From: Chloroflexota bacterium
GTDB lineage: Bacteria > Chloroflexota > Dehalococcoidia > Lucifugimonadales > Lucifugimonadaceae
Direction of reading: 5' to 3'
Length of the DNA: 10,110 nucleotides
NCBI GenBank assembly: GCA_016189845.1
Contig: JACPRT010000171.1
Span: 1 to 10,110 of the forward strand
This document shows, piece by piece, positions 1 to 6,450 of this stretch. Each line of letters starts with the position of its first letter. The stretch's first letter is position 1. Position numbers and translations under genes: made by a program. The notes below the pieces were generated by a model that had not been told where the DNA came from, ran no database searches, and was given only the letters and a program-made list of their open reading frames with translations.

Positions 1-1
1 C

Positions 2-1396
2 CTGGTCGGCGGTGCGCTGGTCTACGCCGTGTGGGGCGACAGCCGGCGTTTGCGGTATCTGGCAGGCGGGGCCGCCATCGCCGTGGTCGCATTCGCCATC
101 CTGTTCTCCCTCGCACGGGAAACCTCGCCCGTCCAACGCCTGGCAGAGAGGAACCAGCTGCTGGCGAGGATGGTCCAGGAAGGATTCACCGAGAACGCTC
201 GAGTCGTGTCGGTGCGCGCGGCGTTGCAGGCGTTCGCGGCAGACCCCATCACTGGATGGGGCCCGGAAAACTTCTTCGTCGCGTTCCGAAAATTCCAGCG
301 ACCCGAAGATTTTGACACCCCGCCGGAAAACCAGGACCAGACTCACAACCGGCCGCTGGAAGTGCTCTCGGGGACAGGGCTCATCGGTTTCCTGCCGTAT
401 GCCGCGATGTGGGTGCTCATCTTGATGCTCGCGATACGGCGCGTCAGACTTGAGCAGGCGTCTCGCCTCTTTGCGGCTCTGATCGCGGGCGCGGCCCTCG
501 CCTATCTGGTCCACCTGCTGTTCCTGTTCGAGACATCGAACGCCATGCTGCTGTTTGTGACGCTGGCTGCCTGGGCTGGAGGCGCGGAAAAGGCGGTTTC
601 GGCCCTGCCGGAGAAGGTCGAGTTGCCGGTGCCCGCCTCGCAGGCAGCGAGGCGTTCGATCGACCGGCGTCAACGCCGCGCGGAGTCTAGGGCCGCAAGT
701 TCCAAGTCTGAGGTATCAACTCGCGATCCGGCTGTTCGGCAAGCCGAACGAATCGTTCTCTTTTTCCAGATCCGACGTCTTCTTTCCCGGATGCCCCGCG
801 AAGTCGTCGATTACGGGCTGCCGGCCGCGGTCGGAATCGCGGTCCTGCTGACCCTGTTTGGGATGAACGCGCGCATCCACCGGGCAGCCTACTTCGTGAT
901 CAGGCCCGCTCCCCTGGATGAGATCGCGCCTCGCCTCGCAACCTTCCCCGGGCTGGGTACTCTCGGTCGCACGCAATTCGCCGATGTCGCGGCGGGCCGG
1001 CTGCCCACGGTTGACCCCGCGGCTCGCGACGAACTCATTGCGATCGTGATCGCCGAACTCGACAGGGCCATCGAGTCCGAACCCGAAAACATACTGGTCC
1101 GGCTCGCCGCTGCAAGGTTCTTCGGCGTCGCATCGCAGTGGCGGCTGGACCTGCTCGCCCGCGCACGCGCCGAGACCGACAAGGCGCTTCGTCTCGGGCC
1201 TCACACTCATGAGGCGCACGCGCAGGCGGTGGAGCAGGCGCTTCGTGAAAAGGACCTCCCGTCGGCCCGCGCCGCGGTGCAGATCTGGAAGACGGAACAC
1301 CCCAATCAGGGCGCCGAGTCGATCAACAGGTTCGACTCCCGGGTCGAAGCCCTTGCCTCCGAACTGGCGGGGAAAGGCTCAGGCGCCGGCGGCTAG
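2..1396 (+). CDS. O-antigen ligase/polymerase family membrane protein with TPR-like tail (5'-truncated)
   Basis: The reading frame is open from the left edge, so the N-terminus is missing; 464 residues remain. What is left matches the C-terminal half of Wzy/WaaL-class enzymes, which transfer or polymerise lipid-linked glycan on the outer face of the cytoplasmic membrane. A membrane helix (about residues 19-37) precedes an extracytoplasmic loop with a conserved Arg-rich helix (ARVVSVRAALQAF, 66-78), then GWGPENFF (85-92) and DQTHNR (112-117). The His in that motif lies where the family's conserved histidine sits. Two or three further helices follow (about 124-146, 156-195). A basic linker (217-240), another helix (about 271-289) and a helical TPR-like tail (340-450) end the protein. 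A 33-bp gap separates it from a second protein of the same class. Ligase and polymerase cannot be told apart from sequence alone, and the sugar acceptor is unknown. Confidence 0.85.
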   Translation: MVGGALVYAVWGDSRRLRYLAGGAAIAVVAFAILFSLARETSPVQRLAERNQLLARMVQEGFTENARVVSVRAALQAFAADPITGWGPENFFVAFRKFQRPEDFDTPPENQDQTHNRPLEVLSGTGLIGFLPYAAMWVLILMLAIRRVRLEQASRLFAALIAGAALAYLVHLLFLFETSNAMLLFVTLAAWAGGAEKAVSALPEKVELPVPASQAARRSIDRRQRRAESRAASSKSEVSTRDPAVRQAERIVLFFQIRRLLSRMPREVVDYGLPAAVGIAVLLTLFGMNARIHRAAYFVIRPAPLDEIAPRLATFPGLGTLGRTQFADVAAGRLPTVDPAARDELIAIVIAELDRAIESEPENILVRLAAARFFGVASQWRLDLLARARAETDKALRLGPHTHEAHAQAVEQALREKDLPSARAAVQIWKTEHPNQGAESINRFDSRVEALASELAGKGSGAGG

Positions 1397-1429
1397 CGCA
1401 CTCGCGCGGAATATGCGCCACGCGCCTGA

Positions 1430-3595
1430 GTGGAAACACGGATGCCAGCAAAGAACCGCGAAAAGAAGGCTCGCGCCGGCAGGCCCGCATCAAGGCCAGT
1501 TGCAGGAATCAAACCGGCACTCGGCAGGATCGACGTTGCGATCGAAGCCTGCTGGCTGGCCGCGGCCGTACTCGTGCCGCTGATCGTCCTGCCTGAAACG
1601 TCGTTCCTTTCTTTCACATCGGTCCCGAAGATCGCCGTCTTGAGAACCCTGGCCGGAGCTACGCTGATGCTAATGGCCATCCGGTCGGCATTGGCCCCGC
1701 GTTCCAAGGCAGCGAATATGCCTGGGGCGAGCGGTGCGCCGGGACCACAGGACAAGTCGGCGCTGGCGTCAGCCTGGACATGGCTGAGCGCAACGCCAAC
1801 CCGCGCCGCCGTTGCTGCGATGCTGGGAGTCCTGGCCGTCACCGCTCTATCAGCCATCGCCTCACTTTCGCCGTACCTGAGCGTGTGGGGCAGGGACCCG
1901 GGCGGTGACGGCTACGACCTGTACACAACCGCCTGCTACGTAGTGCTTGGACTGGCAGTCGTCGTTCTGCTCCGCCGGCCTGTACAGGTGTGGCGACTGC
2001 TGGCAGCCGTCACCGCTACCGGCGCCGCGGCCGGCCTGATTGCGGCGCTGCAGAACTACGGCTTCTCGCCATTCGATATTTCCGGCACGGCAGGCGTACG
2101 GGTCACCGGCACCGCGGGAAACCCCATATTTCTGGGCGCACTCCTCGTGCTGACGCTTCCCGCCTCCCTCGCCACCCTGGCGTACGTCGGAAACGGGTCC
2201 GGTTTTCGAAGAACGGCCTGGTGGGTGCTCGCGGTTCCAATCGCCGGCGTACAGGTCGCCGCCCTCGCGTTCACGCTCTCGCGCGGGCCGTGGCTCGGGG
2301 CCGCGTTCGCGATTCCGACCCTCCTGGGTCTGATGTGGTTCTACGGAACGCGAAAGGCTGCGACGGCGCTGGCGGTCGTTATCGCGTCGTCCATCATCCT
2401 CACGTTTGTCGCACTTTCCTTCCCGACCTGGATTCGACAGGCGCCCACATCCGTGGCTCAAGGGGTCGAGCGGCGCCTCAACGAAGCGGTGTCACCGGGC
2501 AGCGTTGTCGCACGCGCAGCAACCGCAGACGAAGAGGTCTCCCAGGGCCTGAGCGGGCGGATCGACCGCTGGTCCACGTCGGCAAGACTCTCGTGGACTC
2601 GCCCGCCGGTCCCCGAAGGCGCGGACCCGGGCCGGTTCGTGCGGATCTTCACCGGATACGGCCCGGACATGTTCCGGTTCGTGTTCCCGCTCAGGGCGCC
2701 CGCCGCACTGGCTGCGGTCCGCACCGACGCCGCACACAACGACCATTTGAACAGGCTGGTTGAGCTCGGAATCCTGGGCTCCATCGCATACGTGATCCTT
2801 GGTATCGCGGTGGTCGCTGCGATCGTTAACCTGATCCGCGGTGCGCGGCGATCGGGCAAGAACGAGGCCGCATTCGTTGGGATCGGACTGGCCGCCGCCT
2901 TCATCGGTCGCGTCGTGGAGCAGGGTTTGGGCATCGCCAAGCCGGGCGATCTCACCGTCGAGTGGCTGCTATTGGGACTCGCGGTCGCGGCCCCTGCCGT
3001 ATTTGGCCTCCTGGAACGACCTGTCCAACCTGTGGCGCCGCTGCCGACGCAATCGCGCGGGTCTGGATCGTCAAGGCGCGGGGGTGCAGCCGCCCCGTGG
3101 ATACCGGTCGTGGTCGCGGCGGCGATTGGGGTGGCCGCAATCGGGGCGCTGACGTGGGTGAAGGGGATCAACTACCTGCGGGCCGACCGCGCCGCCAGGC
3201 AGACGACCGTCATCTTCAATTCGGATCCAGGCGAGGGTCTGCGCCAGTTAGAGGCGGCAATCACGCTGGCGCCCGATGTCCGCGATTACTATCACCGGCA
3301 GTCCCTGATGTTGCAGGCAGTGGGCGACGCCGACCCGGCGCGATTACAGGCGTTCCTGCGTGAGGCCGTTGCCGCGGACTTGCATGCGGTAGAGCTGAAT
3401 CCGATGTCGATCGACTCCAACCTCGCCGCAGCCTATTCGGCGTGGCGAGTCGCGCAGACGGGGGATGTCCAGATGGCGCTCCAGACCCTGGCCATCTACG
3501 AACGGCTGGCTCAACTGACTCCGCAGAACCCGCTGGTACAGGTTCGCCTGGAGGCGCTGAGGACCGCGGTCAAGGTCACGCCCGCAGCCCCATAG
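1430..3595 (+). CDS. O-antigen ligase family (Wzy/WaaL-class) membrane protein with C-terminal TPR-like region
   Basis: A complete 721-residue polytopic membrane protein with about 13 predicted helices. The N-terminal tail is basic and cytoplasmic (1-35). Helices fill about 37-330, with GNPIFLGALLVL at 230-241 and LSRGPWLG at 283-290, both typical of O-antigen ligase/polymerase cores. A large extracytoplasmic loop (about 334-443) carries GRIDRW (376-381), GYGPDMF (409-415) and DAAHNDHLNRL (433-443), including the family His at 436. More helices follow, then a Ser/Arg-rich linker, a final helix (about 556-577) and a TPR-like region (about 600-715). It probably moves glycan from a lipid carrier outside the cytoplasmic membrane. 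The GTG at 1430 is the longest start after the preceding stop; ATG at 1442 is a good alternative, and neither has a strong Shine-Dalgarno. It is likely co-transcribed with the upstream paralogue. Whether it is a ligase, a polymerase or a protein O-glycosyltransferase (PglL-like) is open. Confidence 0.88.
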   Translation: METRMPAKNREKKARAGRPASRPVAGIKPALGRIDVAIEACWLAAAVLVPLIVLPETSFLSFTSVPKIAVLRTLAGATLMLMAIRSALAPRSKAANMPGASGAPGPQDKSALASAWTWLSATPTRAAVAAMLGVLAVTALSAIASLSPYLSVWGRDPGGDGYDLYTTACYVVLGLAVVVLLRRPVQVWRLLAAVTATGAAAGLIAALQNYGFSPFDISGTAGVRVTGTAGNPIFLGALLVLTLPASLATLAYVGNGSGFRRTAWWVLAVPIAGVQVAALAFTLSRGPWLGAAFAIPTLLGLMWFYGTRKAATALAVVIASSIILTFVALSFPTWIRQAPTSVAQGVERRLNEAVSPGSVVARAATADEEVSQGLSGRIDRWSTSARLSWTRPPVPEGADPGRFVRIFTGYGPDMFRFVFPLRAPAALAAVRTDAAHNDHLNRLVELGILGSIAYVILGIAVVAAIVNLIRGARRSGKNEAAFVGIGLAAAFIGRVVEQGLGIAKPGDLTVEWLLLGLAVAAPAVFGLLERPVQPVAPLPTQSRGSGSSRRGGAAAPWIPVVVAAAIGVAAIGALTWVKGINYLRADRAARQTTVIFNSDPGEGLRQLEAAITLAPDVRDYYHRQSLMLQAVGDADPARLQAFLREAVAADLHAVELNPMSIDSNLAAAYSAWRVAQTGDVQMALQTLAIYERLAQLTPQNPLVQVRLEALRTAVKVTPAAP

Positions 3596-3622
3596 CCATC
3601 GAAACCGCGCCAGGACGTCGGC

Positions 3623-4837
3623 TCACGGCTCCCCGAGCTGGACCCCCTCGAGAATCTCCTGAAACCGGCTCGCACAGGCGTCATCGAATGTCTTCGGGCA
3701 GCCCATCTCGATGAAGTACGCAGAGTCACCGGCGCCGGCCACGACCAGCCGAGTCACCCACTTTTCGTCCGGGGGGACCAGCAACAGTTCGGTGGCGGGC
3801 GCACCGTCTACGGTGAGAGCGCGCCGGGTACGTTCCGAACCCAGATTCGCCAGCGCGGATTTCGCCTGATCGACTGCGCCCTCCAGCGTCCAGCCTCCCG
3901 ACTTGCGCAGTCGACGGATCCGCACGCCGGTGCCAAGGTTCGACTCGTCCAATCCGAAGCCCTCAGCCTTCTGGAGCTGAAGGGAGGGATCTGCGATCAG
4001 GGCCATCTGGGTGTCGTTCCGGGCCACAGCCCATGCAGAAGGCGCCATTAGACTCAATTCGAGACGTTCGTTCGAAATACGGTACCCGCTGGCGGCCGTC
4101 GCTAGAGGCCCGTACCTGGCCGCGGCGTCCTGCACCTTCGTCGCGGCCGCAGACATTGCGTCGGCCGCCGACCTGCGAAGCGCCTCCAGTTCCGGCGAAT
4201 CTGCGCGACCGCAACAACTCAACGAGTTTGCGACCTCGCTCGCCCACGCCTGCCGTTTCGTCAGCGCTTCGACCCATTCAAGATGGGCGCCGCCCAGTTC
4301 GTAGTCGATATCGACCGCGGAGGTTGCAGTGCAAAGCACACCAAGCCGGGTAGATTCCACGAGAACGAGATCGGCCTGCCCGCGAGCCGTGGCGCCGGGC
4401 CATCCGTCCTGGGTATGGGAGACCCACCACTGGGCCGCGCTCATGATCGGCCCCATGCGTTCCCAGTAGGTCCGAAAGGCCTCTCGCGATTCATCAGCCG
4501 TTCTCGGCGCCGGCGGCGGCGGCACGGTCGGAGTCGGTCCAGGAATCGTCCCTGCCCCGCCCACGAACGTTCCGGGCGGGGATGCCTTGCAGGCGGGTAT
4601 CGCGACCTGAATCGGCGGCGCCGAAACCGCTGGCCGGGTTGCAGCAGCGGTCGCGGTAGCACCAGCGGAAGCGGTAATCCCGGCGGGAACGGAAGGATTT
4701 GTCGTGGGTTGTGGGGTCGGGCCAGGCGCCGGAGCGCTGCGACCGCAGATCCCGGCCGCCAGGACGGCCAATGTCATTGTCACGACGACGATCGCCGCCA
4801 GTGGCCGACCCAACGTCGTGAGCGGGGGCAACTTCAC
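3623..4837 (-). CDS. Exported protein with Pro/Thr-rich linkers and PsbP-like C-terminal domain
   Basis: A 404-residue protein starting at GTG. Residues 12-30 form a hydrophobic signal or anchor segment after Lys2 and Arg11. The residues before Cys31 (AAGIC) are not a canonical lipobox, so lipidation is doubtful. Pro/Thr/Ala-rich linkers (33-75 and 97-113) flank a short segment. A mostly helical middle domain (about 115-245) follows, with an unusual Cys-Cys pair at 208-209. The C-terminal part (about 252-402) has the pattern of PsbP/DUF1795-like domains: an opening strand set ending in a P-x-x-W motif (APSAWAV), a strand carrying LTVDGAPATELLL, and a closing helix (RFQEILEGVQL). No enzyme residues are recognisable, and the function is unknown. 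The start overlaps the stop of the Ig-like lipoprotein by 4 nt, so the two are probably made together and work at the same surface site. The domain call rests on pattern recognition only. Confidence 0.8.
   Translation of the reverse strand: MKLPPLTTLGRPLAAIVVVTMTLAVLAAGICGRSAPAPGPTPQPTTNPSVPAGITASAGATATAAATRPAVSAPPIQVAIPACKASPPGTFVGGAGTIPGPTPTVPPPPAPRTADESREAFRTYWERMGPIMSAAQWWVSHTQDGWPGATARGQADLVLVESTRLGVLCTATSAVDIDYELGGAHLEWVEALTKRQAWASEVANSLSCCGRADSPELEALRRSAADAMSAAATKVQDAAARYGPLATAASGYRISNERLELSLMAPSAWAVARNDTQMALIADPSLQLQKAEGFGLDESNLGTGVRIRRLRKSGGWTLEGAVDQAKSALANLGSERTRRALTVDGAPATELLLVPPDEKWVTRLVVAGAGDSAYFIEMGCPKTFDDACASRFQEILEGVQLGEP
4834..4837 (-). promoter_or_regulatory. GTGA stop/start overlap: Ig-like lipoprotein to PsbP-like protein
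   Basis: The lipoprotein stop (TGA, 4836-4834) overlaps the GTG start (4837-4835) of the downstream exported protein. The preceding bases lack a clear Shine-Dalgarno. This is the third consecutive 4-nt overlap in the cluster and supports coupled synthesis of the exported set. Confidence 0.6.
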
Positions 4838-6450
4838 CTGCCGAGTCGCTGGGTCGCCTTGACCTTCACCACCCCGGTGAAATCGCCGGGCGCCTGCCCG
4901 GCTTCGAACAGCCCTCCCAGGCCTATGCGTCCCGCCGACCGGTCGGTTACAGACCAGTCGTACAGGACCCCGGGGATTTGAACACCGTTCTCATCCCGGG
5001 CGATCGCCCGGAACTGAACGGCCTGGCCAGACTTCACCGCTGCGGTCGACGGCACGATCTCGAGTGTGGTCATGCGACCCGTGATGGTGAGGGTCGTAAC
5101 GGCCTCGGCCTCGACGATGCCGGCTGGCGTGTCCTGCCGCGCGACGACCTTGATCGCATCCGGAAATGTCCCGGCAGTCCCGCCGGCCTTGAATTGACCC
5201 AGGTTGTCGACGGTCCCGGCCAGCGGGTCGAGGACCTGCCAGCTCAGAGTGACGCCACCGGTTATTCGTTCACCCGAGTCCAGCGCAATCGCGCGAAGAA
5301 TGAAGGTCTCGCCGCCGGCAAGGAGGAGATGGCCTGGAATCGACTCGACCTTCGCGAGCGGGTTGGGGAGTACCACCGGCCGGACTGTGACGCTTGCACG
5401 GGCCGAAACCGTCATTGGTGTGGGAGTCCCGTTAGTGGTGGCGATGTATTCGACGGCGTCTGGATACGTTCCGGGCTCGGCGCCGGCTACGAATGACCCG
5501 TCGCTCTTGATCGTTCCGGCCTTCGAATCGCGCACGACCCATTTGACGTTGCTGACACGCAGTGGACGACCTGCAGCGTCCAGCGTGACTGCCTGAAACT
5601 TGAACGGAGCGCCGGTGATGATCCGGGCATTCGCCGGGAGTATGTGGGCCGTCGGCTGGGTCGAGACTGCGCGGGGTTCCACAACGCGAAGTGTGATCGC
5701 GGTTTCGGCTCTCGAATTGCCTGCCTGGCCGGCCACTCTGACGGCCCCCGGATACTCGCCGGGAGCCGCAGATATGGTGAGGTATCCGAGCCGGTTGATC
5801 GTCCCGACGTCGCTCGACGCCGTCTGCCAGTCGAAGCGGGTTTCCGGGACGATGCGCCCGGCGCCATCGTAGCCGACTGCCTGCAGACGGATGATCTGGC
5901 CCGGTGCGGCCTCGATGATCGGCGGAATCGCCTCGATCTCGACGACCGTTGGGGGTGGCGCGTCGCCCTGAACCACCACCTTGACATGTCTGCTCGTGCC
6001 GCTGGCGCCATTCGGTGTGGAGATGAACGCGCTGACTATCAGCGCCTGGGGGTAGTCGCCGACCTGGCTCGAAGCCCGGAAGAGCGGTGGCGAATTGGGG
6101 GTGGTAGCCGGTTCGATCGTTCCGGCCCGTGCGTCTTCCACCTTCCATTGGTACTCGATCCCCGTCTCGATCGGACGGCCGCTCTGGTCGAACGCTGCCG
6201 CAAGCAGCCTCACCGTGCGGTTGGGGCGCAGGCTAAGCTCCCTGGGCAGGGCGGTGAGCTCACGAATCTCTCGGGTCACCACCTGTCCCTCCAGGACGGT
6301 CACCGAGGCGATCGTTTCAAGTTCCACCTTTGGCGCTGGCTGAAGCGTCGGTGGAACATAGTCGGGCCGGCCGCCGCCACACGCGACAAAAACCGTCGCG
6401 ACTACCGCGGCGGCACCCGTGATCAAACATTTGCCCAATACACCCGTCAA
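4834..6450 (-). CDS. Lipoprotein with five tandem bacterial Ig-like modules
   Basis: A 538-residue exported protein. Starting at TTG 6450, the N-terminus is a typical lipoprotein signal: Lys7, a hydrophobic core (about 8-20) and FVAC ending at Cys24, followed by Gly-Gly-Gly. Phe at position -3 of the lipobox is slightly non-standard. Five modules of about 95-105 residues follow, each with an A-x-x-x-D-x-x-G strand, a core Trp (102, 208, 304, 404, 499), an (A/V)G(T/R)I-like turn and a G-x-(Y/F) segment near the end. This is the Big_2/Ig-like beta-sandwich pattern used in surface adhesins and wall-associated proteins. The TTG start was chosen because it overlaps the DUF4012 stop by 4 nt and leaves a clean signal peptide. 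The frame stays open upstream to a start at 6567, but that would overlap DUF4012 by 121 bp and bury the signal peptide. A second in-frame TTG at 6438 is possible. Binding partner unknown. Confidence 0.85.
   Translation of the reverse strand: MTGVLGKCLITGAAAVVATVFVACGGGRPDYVPPTLQPAPKVELETIASVTVLEGQVVTREIRELTALPRELSLRPNRTVRLLAAAFDQSGRPIETGIEYQWKVEDARAGTIEPATTPNSPPLFRASSQVGDYPQALIVSAFISTPNGASGTSRHVKVVVQGDAPPPTVVEIEAIPPIIEAAPGQIIRLQAVGYDGAGRIVPETRFDWQTASSDVGTINRLGYLTISAAPGEYPGAVRVAGQAGNSRAETAITLRVVEPRAVSTQPTAHILPANARIITGAPFKFQAVTLDAAGRPLRVSNVKWVVRDSKAGTIKSDGSFVAGAEPGTYPDAVEYIATTNGTPTPMTVSARASVTVRPVVLPNPLAKVESIPGHLLLAGGETFILRAIALDSGERITGGVTLSWQVLDPLAGTVDNLGQFKAGGTAGTFPDAIKVVARQDTPAGIVEAEAVTTLTITGRMTTLEIVPSTAAVKSGQAVQFRAIARDENGVQIPGVLYDWSVTDRSAGRIGLGGLFEAGQAPGDFTGVVKVKATQRLGR
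4849..6255 (-). repeat. Five tandem Ig-like protein repeats within the lipoprotein gene
   Basis: Approximate modules in reading order are 6255-5974, 5946-5680, 5652-5377, 5358-5080 and 5070-4849. They were aligned by eye on their core Trp codons, which are spaced 106, 96, 100 and 95 residues apart. Modules 3 and 4 look most alike (compare AGTIKSDGSFVAG with AGTVDNLGQFKAG). The repeats are divergent and visible mainly at protein level, so this is an old internal duplication and not a recent DNA repeat. Module 1 has a longer insert after its AGTI turn, and module 5 ends close to the stop codon. Confidence 0.8.
6447..6450 (-). promoter_or_regulatory. TTGA stop/start overlap: DUF4012 to Ig-like lipoprotein
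   Basis: The DUF4012 stop (TGA, 6449-6447) overlaps the TTG (6450-6448) that opens a clean lipoprotein signal peptide. The upstream bases contain no purine-rich Shine-Dalgarno, which suggests translational coupling. This overlap is the main reason for choosing a TTG start. Confidence 0.5.

Noticed and set aside
1397..1429. The gap between the two Wzy/WaaL-class genes as a possible promoter or terminator.
   Set aside because: It is only 33 bp, with no convincing -10/-35 pair and no stable stem-loop plus U-tract.
4555..4581. An 8-bp GC-only inverted repeat (CCCCGCCC / GGGCGGGG) with an 11-nt loop inside the PsbP-like gene.
   Set aside because: It lies in codons for a Gly/Pro-rich linker, where such G/C runs are expected. 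There is no U-tract or other sign of function.
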